64,000 bases of DNA from Vulcaniibacterium tengchongense (lineage in GTDB: Bacteria > Pseudomonadota > Gammaproteobacteria > Xanthomonadales > Xanthomonadaceae), in the NCBI RefSeq assembly GCF_003814555.1, contig NZ_RKQN01000002.1:434001-498000 (forward strand), read 5' to 3'. The translations under genes and the position numbers were made by a program. Under the pieces are notes generated by a model. It was given only the letters and a program-made list of their open reading frames with translations, searched no databases and was not told where the DNA came from. How positions within the stretch are numbered: the first letter of the stretch is position 1; each line of letters starts with the position of its first letter. This document shows, one piece after another, positions 16,644-27,182 of this stretch.

Positions 16644-17492
16644 TCAGGCGTCGAACGCGCGCTGCTCCGGCTGGCGCGCCAGGCGCAGCTGGAACAGCGC
16701 CTTGGTCACCAGCAGCCGTTCCTCGATCGGCTTGAGCACCAGGTCGTTGGCGCCGGCGCGCAGCAGCGCGCTCTGGTTGTCGGGATTGGCGTCGCCGGTC
16801 ATCACCAGCACCGGCAGGCGGCGCTTGCCGTAGCCGAAGTCGCCGCGCAGCCGGGCGAGCAGGTCGTTGCCGTCCAGCGCGCCCTTCAGGTAGACGTCGG
16901 TGAGCACCAGGTCGGCGCCGGGGTCGTCCCGGCCGCGGTGCGTCTCCAGGTAATCGAGCGCTTCCTCGACGCCGATGAAGTGCAGCACGCTCAGGCCGTG
17001 GCGCTCGAGCATGCGCTTGGTCGCCAGCGCCACGACCTTGCTGTCCTCGACGTAGAGCACGCGCGCACCGGGGATCGGCTGCGGCTGCACGTAGCCGCGC
17101 ACGAACGCGGCCAGCGCGTGGTGGCCGAGCGCCTTGTCGAAATAGTCGGTCACGTCCTCGGTGAAGCGGCGCGCCTCCAGGTGCGCCTGGGCGTCGCCGG
17201 AGACCACGACCACCGGCACGTAGGCCTGGCCGGCCGCTTCGCGCACCGCGCGGGCGAGGGCGATGCCGTCGCCGTCGGGCAGCACCAACGCGGTGGTGAC
17301 CAGGTCGACCGCGCCCTCGGCCAGTGCCGCGCGCGCCTCGGCCACGCCGCCGCAGGGCACCACCCGCGCCTCCGGCAGCTCGCGCGCGAGCACGTCGCCG
17401 ATCAACTTGCGCACCAGCCTGGAACCGTCCACGACCATGATCCGCGGCGCGGCGCTGTGCAGGTGGCGGAGCTCGCGCGCGTCCGCGCTCAT
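16644..17492 (-). CDS. Response regulator with two receiver domains, first degenerate
   Basis: This 282-residue protein consists of two tandem receiver domains and no output domain. The second is complete: acidic pair E149-D150, phosphoacceptor D199 in VLTDVYL, T/S in VMTGD, and K254 in LKP. In the first, the acceptor position is Ala (A68 in TTALVLPDGDG) and one of the acidic pair is Val (VVDGS), although K120 remains, so it should not be phosphorylated. The start overlaps the ftsX stop as ATGA, so translation is coupled to ftsX. It may relay phosphate or bind a partner in division control. The cognate kinase is not in the window. Confidence 0.85.
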   Translation of the reverse strand: MSADARELRHLHSAAPRIMVVDGSRLVRKLIGDVLARELPEARVVPCGGVAEARAALAEGAVDLVTTALVLPDGDGIALARAVREAAGQAYVPVVVVSGDAQAHLEARRFTEDVTDYFDKALGHHALAAFVRGYVQPQPIPGARVLYVEDSKVVALATKRMLERHGLSVLHFIGVEEALDYLETHRGRDDPGADLVLTDVYLKGALDGNDLLARLRGDFGYGKRRLPVLVMTGDANPDNQSALLRAGANDLVLKPIEERLLVTKALFQLRLARQPEQRAFDA

Positions 17493-18421
17493 CGCGCGTC
17501 CGCCCGGCTCTGGCGCAGGAAATGGCCGGCGACCAGGCCGGCGCCGAGCCAGCCGAGCAGGCCCGCGGCCAGCACCACCGCGCCGGCCTGCAGCGGCGCG
17601 AAGCCTTGCAGGGCGAAGCGGCTGCCGTAGCTGCGCGCCAGTTCGGCCAGCGGTTCGCGCAGGGCCAGCTCGGCCGCGCTCAGCAGGGCCAGCGCGAGCG
17701 CGCCGGCAAGCAGCCCGTAGCAGGCGCCCAGATAGAGGAACGGCCGGCGGATGAAGCCGTCGCTGGCGCCGAGCAGCTGCAGCACCCCGATCTCCTCGCG
17801 GCGCGCCTGGATGTCCAGGCGCACGGTGTTGCCGACCACCAGCAACGCGCCCAGGCCGAGCAGCGCCGCCAGTACCCAGGCGAGGCGGCCGCCGAAGCGC
17901 AGCCAGGTATCCAGGCGCCGGCGCCAGGCGGCGTCGTGCTGCACCAGATCGGCCTCGGGCAGGGCCTTCAGCGATTCGGCGAGCAGGGCCTCGTCGCCGC
18001 GCGGCGTCACCCGCAGCAGGCTCGGCAGCGGGTTCTCGCCGACCGCGTCCAGCGCCTCGCCGAAGCCGCCGGCCTGGCGCAGCTCGGCCAGGCCCTGCTC
18101 CGGCGTGCGCAACTCGACCGCGGCCACGTCGGCGCGGCCGCGCAGTTCGTCGGCGAGCGCGCGGGCGCGCCCGGGCGCGATCTCCGGCTTGAGGAACACG
18201 CCGACCTGGCGCGACTGCTGCACCGTGCCGGCGAGACGTTCGACGTTGGACAGCGCCGCCCACAGCCCCAGCGGCAGCGCGATCGCCACCGCCATCACCC
18301 CGACCGTGAGCAGGCTCGCCCATGGCTTGCGCAGCAACCGGCCGAGGCTGGCGACCAGGCTGTAGGCGTGGTGGTCCAGCCACATCGCCAGGCGCGACTG
18401 CGACTTCGCTTCGGCGCTCAT
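17489..18421 (-). CDS. ftsX: Cell division protein FtsX
   Basis: FtsX is the membrane subunit that, with the FtsE ATPase, activates septal peptidoglycan hydrolases. The 310-residue product has a cytoplasmic N terminus, a first span (LTVGVMAVAIALPLGLWAAL), a periplasmic domain of about 110 residues, and three C-terminal spans including the conserved DIQARREEIGVLQLLGASDGFIRRPFLYLG. It overlaps ftsE by ATGA upstream and the response regulator gene by ATGA downstream, so the three form one coupled operon. Confidence 0.95.
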   Translation of the reverse strand: MSAEAKSQSRLAMWLDHHAYSLVASLGRLLRKPWASLLTVGVMAVAIALPLGLWAALSNVERLAGTVQQSRQVGVFLKPEIAPGRARALADELRGRADVAAVELRTPEQGLAELRQAGGFGEALDAVGENPLPSLLRVTPRGDEALLAESLKALPEADLVQHDAAWRRRLDTWLRFGGRLAWVLAALLGLGALLVVGNTVRLDIQARREEIGVLQLLGASDGFIRRPFLYLGACYGLLAGALALALLSAAELALREPLAELARSYGSRFALQGFAPLQAGAVVLAAGLLGWLGAGLVAGHFLRQSRADAR

Positions 18422-19110
18422 TCGGCCAAGTCCTCCGGCGCGATGTCGTCGACCAGCCGCCCCTGGTTGAGCACCAGCACGCGCTTCTTCATGCGCTTGA
18501 CCAGCGCCAGGTCGTGACTGGCGACCAGCACGCTGGTGCCGCGCCCGGGCAGCGATTCGAACAGCGCCATGATCTCCGCCGACAGCGTGGGGTCGAGGTT
18601 GCCGGTGGGCTCGTCGGCGAGCAGCAGCCGCGGCTCGGCGACGATCGCGCGGGCGATGCCGACGCGCTGCTGCTCGCCGGCCGACAGCTGCGCCGGCAGC
18701 GCGTTCGCGCGCGCGCCCAACCCCACCCTGTCCAGCACGCTGCGCACGCGCTTGCCGATCTCGCCGCGGCGCAGGCCGCGCAGGATCAGCGGCAGGGCCA
18801 CGTTGTCGGCGACGCTGCGGTCGGCGAGCAGGCGATGGTCCTGGTAGACCACGCCGATCTCGCGCCGATGCAGCGCGATGCGGCGGCCGCGCACCTTGAG
18901 CAGATTCTTCTCGCCGAACAGCACCGCGCCGCGGCTGGGGCGCTCGGCGAGGTGGATCAGCCGGAGCAGGGTGCTCTTGCCGGCCCCGGAATGGCCGGTG
19001 ACGAACAGCATCTCGCCGGCCGCGACCTCGAAGCTGACCTCGCTCAACGCCTCGCGGCCGTCGCCGTAGCGTTTGCTGACGTGGTCGAAGCGCAGGACGG
19101 GCGTCGGCAT
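18418..19110 (-). CDS. ftsE: Cell division ATP-binding protein FtsE
   Basis: FtsE is the ABC-type ATPase partner of FtsX at the division septum. The 230-residue sequence has Walker A GHSGAGKST (39-47), Q-loop VVYQDHRLL, signature LSAGEQQRV and Walker B LLLADEPTGNLD. I start at ATG 19110 (MPTPVLRFDHVSKRY), which aligns with the family N terminus. In E. coli ftsE-ftsX directly precede rpoH; here a response regulator and ung lie between. Confidence 0.96.
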   Translation of the reverse strand: MPTPVLRFDHVSKRYGDGREALSEVSFEVAAGEMLFVTGHSGAGKSTLLRLIHLAERPSRGAVLFGEKNLLKVRGRRIALHRREIGVVYQDHRLLADRSVADNVALPLILRGLRRGEIGKRVRSVLDRVGLGARANALPAQLSAGEQQRVGIARAIVAEPRLLLADEPTGNLDPTLSAEIMALFESLPGRGTSVLVASHDLALVKRMKKRVLVLNQGRLVDDIAPEDLAE

Positions 19111-19484
19111 GGCGGCACTCGGGGCGGATGCCGAAGTATGGCAAGGCGGCGATTGCAGCGGCAATGGCGGACTGCGCCGCGGGCGGCCGGCGCCGGATGC
19201 CGAGCCCAGCCGTTCTTTCCCAGCGCGTGCGTCAGCGAAGGTCCGGACGACGGCCGGCGTCCCCGCGCAAAGCGCGGATCCGGCGGTGCCGCCCCCGCCG
19301 GACGACGGCCGTGGCCCGGACTTCTCGCTGGTCCGGGCGAGGCCGGCGTCCGCCGACGTTGCGCGTTGCCGTCCCGGCGCAGCGGGTCGTCCATTTCACC
19401 GCCCGCACGCCGAAAGAAACGAGCGTCGCGTCCGCGCGCCGGTCCTCCCGGCGCTTGTTCCCGCGCTCTTGCCGCCGGCGGCGC
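19111..19484. other. Gap between ftsE and rhlB, no gene
   Basis: No frame here looks coding. Besides the ftsE promoter candidate it contains a 13-bp direct repeat CCGGACGACGGCC at 19243-19255 and 19298-19310, and short GC palindromes after the rhlB stop. No U-tract terminator is visible. Confidence 0.5.
19135..19164 (-). promoter_or_regulatory. Candidate ftsE operon promoter
   Basis: On the minus strand TTGCCG (19164-19159), an 18-nt spacer and CATACT (19140-19135) make a sigma-70-like promoter whose start would lie about 18 nt before the ftsE ATG. Confidence 0.45.
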
Positions 19485-21206
<1,722 letters not shown>

Positions 21207-21401
21207 TGGCTGCTTGGCTGTGCGCGCGGAACGCTGAGTCGGCGCCGTGCGCTTGCGTGGGTGGCGTCCGCATCGCAGACTGCCGGGGCCGGTTCCGGCG
21301 GGCGCCAGCTCTCGGATTCGGGCGTCGCGGCGGCCTTGAGGCCGTCCGGAAACGCCCCAGTTTACCGTAACGCCCCGGCCATGCCCCGAATTCGGCAAAC
21401 C

Positions 21402-21430
21402 GGCACGCCCGCGCCCGCCGCGGGCGTGCC
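21402..21430 (+). promoter_or_regulatory. GC-rich stem-loop in the trxA leader
   Basis: GGCACGCCCGCG (21402-21413) and CGCGGGCGTGCC (21419-21430) are exact reverse complements with a 5-nt loop, ending 35 nt before the trxA GTG. It may protect or regulate the mRNA. There is no U-tract. Confidence 0.5.
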
Positions 21431-21465
21431 GCCCGGCCATCCGTTTGATTCCGCAGGAGAACCCC

Positions 21466-21795
21466 GTGAGCGAGAAAATTTTGCACGTCGGCGATGCCGA
21501 TTTCGACAGCGCCGTACTGCAGTCGTCCGAGCCCGTGCTGGTCGATTTCTGGGCCGAATGGTGCGGCCCGTGCAAGATGATCGCCCCGGCCCTGGACGAG
21601 CTCGCCGAGGCCTACGACGGCAAGGCCAAGATCGTGAAGGTCAACGTCGACCACAGCCGCGCCACCGCGATGAAGTACCACGTGCGTTCGATCCCGATGC
21701 TGCTGCTGTTCAAGAACGGCCAGGTCCAGGCCACCCAGATCGGCGCGGTCGGCAAGGCGCAGATCGGCAAGATGATCGAGAGCGCGCTGAACTGA
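21466..21795 (+). CDS. trxA: Thioredoxin 1
   Basis: Cytosolic thiol-disulfide reductant that serves ribonucleotide reductase, peroxiredoxins and methionine sulfoxide reductases. The 109-residue protein has the invariant WCGPC motif (C33, C36), the buried D27 and the cis-proline loop SIPML. GTG 21466 is the start: AGGAG lies 7 nt upstream, and the seven in-frame codons before it read back only to a TTG. It lies upstream of rho, with the divergent rhlB on its other side. Confidence 0.96.
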   Translation: MSEKILHVGDADFDSAVLQSSEPVLVDFWAEWCGPCKMIAPALDELAEAYDGKAKIVKVNVDHSRATAMKYHVRSIPMLLLFKNGQVQATQIGAVGKAQIGKMIESALN

Positions 21796-21802
21796 AGTCC
21801 CC

Positions 21803-21830
21803 GCGGCCTGCGCCCGCCGACGCAGGCCGC
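21803..21830 (+). terminator. Stem-loop after trxA, no U-tract
   Basis: GCGGCCTGCG (21803-21812) pairs perfectly with CGCAGGCCGC (21821-21830) over an 8-nt loop, 7 nt after the trxA stop. Without a U-run it may act as an mRNA 3' end stabiliser or weak terminator. Confidence 0.45.
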
Positions 21831-21914
21831 CCCCCGCCGGCGCCGCCTCCGGCGCATGAACGGCGGCCCGCGCGAGGCTTGCCGCGGCGCCTGCGCGGTG
21901 CTAGTTTCGTCCTA

Positions 21915-22010
21915 CCCGGCGGCCGGCCGTCCCTTTCCGGCGCCGCACCCCACTCCCGAACCTTTCGTTCCCGAACAGTCCCCGCTCGCCGTCTGCGAGC
22001 GCTCGCCGCT
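21915..22010 (+). promoter_or_regulatory. Pyrimidine-rich rho leader, candidate rut site
   Basis: The segment upstream of rho is rich in C and poor in G compared with the rest of the window (for example CCCCACTCCCGAACCTTTCG and the run after it). Rho autoregulates at such sites in other bacteria. AGCGAGGAA at 22012-22020 provides an SD for the TTG start. Confidence 0.4.
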
Positions 22011-22027
22011 TAGCGAGGAAACCCCGC

Positions 22028-23734
22028 TTGTCCGATACCACCCCCGACGCTGGCGATACCGCCGAGAAGCGCGTGCGCAAGACGCGCGTCAGCAAGGCCG
22101 AAACGGCCGCTCCCGCCCTCCAGGCCGAACTGCCGGTGAGCGCCCCGGCCCCCGCCGAAGCCGCGGCGCCCGCGCCGCGCGCTCCCGAGGCGTCGCCGCC
22201 GGCGCCCGAGGCGCGCGCCGAATCCGCTGCCGGCCCGGCGCCCGCGGCGGCCGAGAACGCTTCCGGCGACAACGGCAACGCCCCGGCCGCGCGTGAAGGC
22301 CGCGACAACAACTACGAAGGCGGCGGCCGCAATCGCCGCGACCGCTTCCGCAACCGCCGCGAGCGCAACCGCGAGCGCTTCCGCGACCGCGAGGGCGGGG
22401 CGCAGGACGAAGGCGGCAACGGCGAGGGCTTCGTGCCGCGCCCGCACCCGCAGGTGCCGGAGGGCTTCCCGCAGTACTCGCTGGGCGACCTCAAGCGCAT
22501 GCCGACGCCGAAGCTGCTGGAGATCGCCGAGCAGCTGCAGATCCACGACGGCGTCGCCCGCGCGCGCAAGCAGGACGTGATCTTCGCGGTGCTGAAGGTG
22601 CTGACCCGGCACGGCGAGGGCGTGGCCGCCGACGGCGTGCTCGAGATCCTGCCGGACGGCTACGGCTTCCTGCGCAGCGCCGAGGCCAGCTACCTCGCCG
22701 GCCCGGACGACGTCTACATCAGCCCCAGCCAGATCCGCCGCTTCAACCTGCGCACCGGCGACCACCTGTCCGGGCGCATCCGCTGGCCCAAGGACGGCGA
22801 GCGCTACTTCGCCCTGTCGATCGTCGATACGATCAACGGCGAGCCGCTGGAGGCGAGCAAGAACAAGGTCCTGTTCGAGAACCTGACCCCGCTGTTCCCG
22901 CGCAAGCGCTTCCGCCTGGAGCGCGGCGACGGCTCGACCGAGGACATCACCGGCCGCATCCTCGACCTGATGGCGCCGCAGGGCAAGGGCCAGCGCGCGC
23001 TGATCGTCTCGCCGCCGAAGGCCGGCAAGACCATGATGATGCAGCAGGTGGCGACCGCGATCACCACCAACCATCCGGACGTGCACCTGATCGTGCTGCT
23101 GATCGACGAGCGCCCGGAGGAAGTGACCGAGATGCAGCGCACCGTGCGCGGCGAGGTCATCAGCTCGACCTTCGACGAGCCGGCCGCGCGCCACGTGCAG
23201 GTGGCCGAGATGGTGATCGAGCGCGCCAAGCGCCTGGTCGAGCACAAGAAGGACGTGGTGATCCTGCTCGACTCGATCACCCGCCTGGCCCGCGCCTACA
23301 ACAACGTGGTGCCGAGCTCGGGCAAGGTGCTGACCGGCGGCGTCGACGCCAACGCCCTGCACCGCCCGAAGCGCTTCTTCGGCGCCGCGCGCAACGTCGA
23401 GGAAGGCGGCTCGCTGACCATCATCGCCACCGCGCTGATCGACACCGGCAGCAAGATGGACGAGGTGATCTACGAGGAGTTCAAGGGCACCGGCAACTCC
23501 GAGGTGCACCTGAGCCGCTCGATCGCCGAGAAGCGCGTGTACCCGGCGATCAACATCAACCGCTCGGGCACCCGCCGCGAGGACCTGCTGATCGAGCCGG
23601 AGCTGCTGCAGAAGATCTGGATCCTGCGCAAGCTGCTGCACGGCATGGACGAGATCGCGGCGATGGAGTTCCTGCTGGACAAGATGAAGAACACCAAGTC
23701 GAACGACGAGTTCTTCAGCTCGATGAAGCGCTGA
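22028..23734 (+). CDS. rho: Transcription termination factor Rho
   Basis: Rho is the hexameric RNA translocase that ends transcription at rut sites. The 568-residue protein is longer than the E. coli one (419) because of an N-terminal extension of about 145 residues: an Ala/Pro/Glu-rich part, then a basic [18 protein letters not shown] tract. Next come the Rho N-terminal domain ([13 protein letters not shown]), the RNA-binding OSB fold ([13 protein letters not shown]), Walker [10 protein letters not shown] (K334), Walker [16 protein letters not shown] and the R-loop. The start is TTG 22028 (MSDTTPDAG) with AGGAA 8 nt upstream. It probably shares a promoter with trxA or uses the leader. Confidence 0.96.
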   Translation: MSDTTPDAGDTAEKRVRKTRVSKAETAAPALQAELPVSAPAPAEAAAPAPRAPEASPPAPEARAESAAGPAPAAAENASGDNGNAPAAREGRDNNYEGGGRNRRDRFRNRRERNRERFRDREGGAQDEGGNGEGFVPRPHPQVPEGFPQYSLGDLKRMPTPKLLEIAEQLQIHDGVARARKQDVIFAVLKVLTRHGEGVAADGVLEILPDGYGFLRSAEASYLAGPDDVYISPSQIRRFNLRTGDHLSGRIRWPKDGERYFALSIVDTINGEPLEASKNKVLFENLTPLFPRKRFRLERGDGSTEDITGRILDLMAPQGKGQRALIVSPPKAGKTMMMQQVATAITTNHPDVHLIVLLIDERPEEVTEMQRTVRGEVISSTFDEPAARHVQVAEMVIERAKRLVEHKKDVVILLDSITRLARAYNNVVPSSGKVLTGGVDANALHRPKRFFGAARNVEEGGSLTIIATALIDTGSKMDEVIYEEFKGTGNSEVHLSRSIAEKRVYPAININRSGTRREDLLIEPELLQKIWILRKLLHGMDEIAAMEFLLDKMKNTKSNDEFFSSMKR

Positions 23735-23768
23735 GCGCCGCCCGCGCGCGGCGCGGCGCGCGCCCGGG

Positions 23769-23791
23769 CCGGCCGCGCGGGAAGCGGCCGG
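23769..23791. terminator. Hairpin between convergent rho and iron-permease genes
   Basis: CCGGCCGC (23769-23776) and GCGGCCGG (23784-23791) form a perfect 8-bp stem. No U-tract on either strand, so termination is uncertain. Confidence 0.3.
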
Positions 23792-23850
23792 ATCCGGCAT
23801 GGCGCGCACCGCACGCCGGGCCGTCCCGATGCCCCTGGCCGGCGCGCGGC

Positions 23851-24282
23851 TCAGCGCGGCGCGTGGTCGTCGGGCGCTTCGCGTTGGCCCTGCGCGTGCG
23901 CGCCCGGCCCGCCGCCGCTCTCGCGCGCCCGCGCGCGCCGCGCGATCTCCTCGTACTGCTTGCGGATCCGCTGCAGCGCCTCCTCGTCCATCTCCTCCAG
24001 GTCGAGCAGGGCGTTGTGCGCGGCCTTGGTCGCGCGGATCAGCTCGTCGAGCTTGATGTGCATCGCCTCGGTGTCGCGGTTCTGGGTGTTCTGGATCAGG
24101 AACACCATCAGAAAGGTGACGATGGTGGTGCCGGTGTTGATGATCAGCTGCCAGGTGTCGCTGAAGCCGAACAGCGGCCCGGAGACCAGCCACGCCAGGA
24201 CGACGCCCACGGCGAGGCCGAAGCACAGCGGCTGCCCGGTGAAACGCGACGCTTCCTTGGCCAGTTTGGTGAAGCCTTTCAT
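23851..24282 (-). CDS. Low-affinity iron permease-like small membrane protein
   Basis: This 143-residue protein has two membrane spans (LCFGLAVGVVLAWLVSGPLFGF and IINTGTTIVTFLMVFLIQNTQ) followed by the highly conserved NTQNRDTEAMHIKLDELIRA and an acidic/basic helical tail. This is the signature of the family named low-affinity iron permease after fungal Fet4; bacterial members probably are not established iron transporters. It is divergent from ku. Its place next to Ku and other stress genes suggests a stress-linked role (inference). Confidence 0.85.
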   Translation of the reverse strand: MKGFTKLAKEASRFTGQPLCFGLAVGVVLAWLVSGPLFGFSDTWQLIINTGTTIVTFLMVFLIQNTQNRDTEAMHIKLDELIRATKAAHNALLDLEEMDEEALQRIRKQYEEIARRARARESGGGPGAHAQGQREAPDDHAPR

Positions 24283-24444
24283 GACGCTCTCGCGGCGGAT
24301 CGATTGAGCCGACGAATACCCCGGCGTACGTGCAGCAGCGGTGACGGCCGCCCGAACGCGGCATTAACGGCGCTTTTTTCACCGACCGACGACGCCGCCG
24401 GGACGACATTCGAGGGCAATTCCGAGGTTTTCTCGAGAGCCGCC

Positions 24445-25347
24445 ATGGCGCGCCCGATCTGGACCGGAACGTTGTCGTTCGGTCTGCTCAACATCCCGAT
24501 CAAGCTGATGACCGGCGAACGCCGGGTCGACCTGCACTTCCGCATGCTCGACAGCCGCAACAACGCGCCGATCCGTTACGAGCGCGTCAACGCCGAGACC
24601 GGCGAGGAAGTGCCGTGGAAGGAGATCGTCAAGGCCTTCGAGTACGACAAGGGCAGCTACGTCGTGCTGGAAGAGGGCGACATCCAGGCCGCCTCGCCGG
24701 ACCACAAGGAGACGGTCGACATCGACACCTTCGTCGACGCCGACGCGATCGGCCCGGAGTTCTACGAGAAGCCGTACGTGCTCGAGCCCGGCAAGAAGGC
24801 GGAGAAGGGCTACGTGCTGCTGCGCGAGGTGCTCAAGCGCACCCGGAAGGTCGGCATCGGACGGGTGGTGATCCGCACCCGCGAGTACCTGGCGGCGGTG
24901 ATGCCGCGCGGCGACGCGCTGCAGCTGGTGATCCTGCGCTTCGCCCAGGAACTGGTCGATCCCGAGGAGTACAAGCTGCCCGAGGGCAAGCTGGACAAGT
25001 GGAAGATCAGCGCGCGCGAACTGGAGATGGCCCAGCAGCTGATCGAGTCGATGAGCTCGGAGTGGAAGCCGGACGCCTACCAGGACGATTTCCGCGAGCG
25101 CCTGCAGAAGGTGATCGAGAAGCGGATCCGCGGCAAGCAGACCGTGCGCACGCCGGCCGCCGAGGAGGAGGGCCTGCCGGAGAACGCGGCGACCAACGTC
25201 ATCGACTTCGGTGAGCTGCTCAAGCGCAGCCTGGAGAAGAAGGGCGCCAAGCCGGCGGCGAAGACACCGGCGCGGCCGCCGGCGAAACGCGCCGCGCGCA
25301 AGGGCCCGGCCAAGAAGCGCGGCAGCCGCAGCAGCAGCGCCTCATGA
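24445..25347 (+). CDS. ku: Ku protein for non-homologous end joining
   Basis: Bacterial Ku forms a homodimeric ring that binds DNA double-strand ends and recruits LigD activities. The 300-residue protein starts with MARPIWTGTLSFGLLNIPIKL, the standard Ku N terminus, carries the full bridge-barrel core, and ends in a Lys/Ala/Pro-rich basic tail (after residue 270) typical of ends that contact DNA. Its stop overlaps the start of the LigD-type polymerase gene as ATGA, so the two proteins are translationally coupled. No ligase gene follows. Confidence 0.95.
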   Translation: MARPIWTGTLSFGLLNIPIKLMTGERRVDLHFRMLDSRNNAPIRYERVNAETGEEVPWKEIVKAFEYDKGSYVVLEEGDIQAASPDHKETVDIDTFVDADAIGPEFYEKPYVLEPGKKAEKGYVLLREVLKRTRKVGIGRVVIRTREYLAAVMPRGDALQLVILRFAQELVDPEEYKLPEGKLDKWKISARELEMAQQLIESMSSEWKPDAYQDDFRERLQKVIEKRIRGKQTVRTPAAEEEGLPENAATNVIDFGELLKRSLEKKGAKPAAKTPARPPAKRAARKGPAKKRGSRSSSAS

Positions 25348-26276
25348 GAACCACCGCCACGGCCCCCGACGCAGCGCGTTCCGGCGCCGCCGATGCGGTG
25401 CGGCCGGGGCGCCCCGGCGCGCGCCGCCTGACCAGCGCCGAGCGGGTGGTCTACCCGGAGCTCGGCGTGACCAAGGGCGAGGTCGCCGCCTACTACCGGC
25501 AGATCGCGCGCTGGCTGTTGCCGGAGCTGATCGAGCGGCCGCTGTCGCTGCTGCGCTGCCCGGACGGCGTCGAGGGCGATTGCTTCTTCCAGAAGCATCA
25601 CGCCGACGCCTTCGGGCCGCACGTGCACGCGGTCGAGTTGCGGGAGAAGCGCGGCCGCGACGACTACTTCTACGTGCGCGACATCGACGGCGTGCTCGCG
25701 CTGGTGCAGATGAACGCGATCGAGTTCCACGTCTGGGCCGCGCGCCACGATGCCCCGGAGCAACCCGACCGGGTGGTGTTCGACCTCGATCCCGGCGAAG
25801 GCGTGCCCTGGGACCAGGTGCGGGACGCCGCGCGCGAGGTGCGCGACGCGCTGGCCGGGCTCGGCCTGCGCAGCTGGCTGCGCCTGTCCGGCGGCAAGGG
25901 CCTGCACGTGGTGGTGCCGCTCCGGCCCGGCCCGAGCTGGACCGAGGTCAAGGCGTTCAGCGAGGCCTTCGCCGGGCGCCTGGCCGAGCAGGCGCCGGAG
26001 CGCTATCTCGCCAGCGCGAGCAAGGCCGAACGCGCCGGGCGGATCTTCGTCGACTGGCTGCGCAACACCCGCGGCGCCACAAGCGTCGCCAGCTGGTCGC
26101 TGCGCGCGCGCCCGGGCGCGCCGGTGGCGATGCCGCTGCGCTGGGAGGAACTGGCGCGCACGTCGGGTGCCGCCGCCTACGACCTGCGCCGCGCGCTGCG
26201 CCGCGCGCGCGGCCTGCGGCGCGACCCCTGGGCCGGGTTCGCGCGCACGCGGCAGACGCTGCCGACCCTGTCCTGA
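25344..26276 (+). CDS. Stand-alone LigD-type polymerase/primase (PolDom)
   Basis: This 310-residue archaeo-eukaryotic primase-type enzyme corresponds to the polymerase domain of LigD, which fills gaps and adds ribonucleotides at broken ends. Visible motifs are the metal-binding FDLDPGEG, SGGKGLHVVVPL and DWLRNTRGATSVASWSLRARPGAPVAMPL. It begins with RRLTSAERVVYPELGVTKGEVAAYY, as PolDom units do. There is no phosphoesterase or ATP ligase domain, so end sealing must come from another gene. It overlaps ku by four bases. Confidence 0.9.
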   Translation: MRTTATAPDAARSGAADAVRPGRPGARRLTSAERVVYPELGVTKGEVAAYYRQIARWLLPELIERPLSLLRCPDGVEGDCFFQKHHADAFGPHVHAVELREKRGRDDYFYVRDIDGVLALVQMNAIEFHVWAARHDAPEQPDRVVFDLDPGEGVPWDQVRDAAREVRDALAGLGLRSWLRLSGGKGLHVVVPLRPGPSWTEVKAFSEAFAGRLAEQAPERYLASASKAERAGRIFVDWLRNTRGATSVASWSLRARPGAPVAMPLRWEELARTSGAAAYDLRRALRRARGLRRDPWAGFARTRQTLPTLS

Positions 26277-26493
26277 GCGCCGCGCCGCGGCGTACTCCGC
26301 CCGAAGCGGCCGCGCGCGCGGCGGCAGAGTCGTGCCTCGCCGCGCTGGACCGGCGGGCCCTTGCCTGCCCGCGCCGCGCACCGGCTCGGCTTCGCGCCGC
26401 CTCGCGGGCGCAGGCCCGGGGAACGCGCCGCGCATCCCGCACCCGCGCAGGACGCGCCCGCGCACATCCATCCACACGGCGCGGCGCGGAGCT

Positions 26494-27162
26494 TCAGGCA
26501 CCGGTCTGGCTGTGCGGCGCCTCCACCGGCTTGGATTGCGGCGAGTCGTGCTGGCGCAGCACGATCGAGAGCATCACCAGCGCGAACACCGCGAGGAATT
26601 CGCTCTGCCAGTTCTGGAACGACTCGAACCAGAACTGCGGGTCAGCCAGATAGGCGAGATGGCTCGGCACCGCCTCGCCGTTGCGGCGCATCTCCTCGGC
26701 GTTCTGCTCCCAGCTGCCCAGCCAGTGGCCCACGAAGGCGCAGGCGAACAGGCCGAGCAGCGCGATGGACAGCGAGTTCTCGTAGAGCTTGCGCACCCAG
26801 CCGCCGACTTTCACCGGCCAGGGCGTCGGCCCCGGCTCGATCTCCGGCGGCGGCTCCTTGCCGAACGGCCGCGACTCCGCCGAACCCCACTGCCGCAGCC
26901 AGACCGTCAGCAGCACGTAGACGCCCATCTGCAGGAATTCGCTCTCCCAGTTCTCGAACGTGGCCGAGACGAACTGGCCCTCGCCGAAATACTGCAGCCA
27001 GCCGACCGGCGGCTCGCCCTCGGCCAGGCGCTCGCGGTTGAGCACCATGCGGCCGCTGATCGCCTGGCCGGCGAAGCTGGCCAGGAACAGCGCCAGCAGC
27101 ACCAGCGACAGCCCGTTGCGGCGCACGAAGCCCGGCGCCTCGGACACGCTCTCACCCTCCAT
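26494..27162 (-). CDS. DUF6766 family membrane protein
   Basis: The 222-residue product has an N-terminal span (LSLVLLALFLASFAGQAISG) and a repeated architecture: two copies of a W..F...NW.SEFL block (FVSATFENWESEFLQMG and FWFESFQNWQSEFLAVF), each followed by a membrane helix and an LRQ motif. This fits DUF6766, a membrane family often found with stress genes. Function is unknown. It is 20 nt downstream of the ferritin-like gene on the same strand and presumably co-transcribed. The start is the first Met before the conserved part. Confidence 0.8.
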   Translation of the reverse strand: MEGESVSEAPGFVRRNGLSLVLLALFLASFAGQAISGRMVLNRERLAEGEPPVGWLQYFGEGQFVSATFENWESEFLQMGVYVLLTVWLRQWGSAESRPFGKEPPPEIEPGPTPWPVKVGGWVRKLYENSLSIALLGLFACAFVGHWLGSWEQNAEEMRRNGEAVPSHLAYLADPQFWFESFQNWQSEFLAVFALVMLSIVLRQHDSPQSKPVEAPHSQTGA

Positions 27163-27182
27163 CCTGGCCTCCGCGCCGCCGC

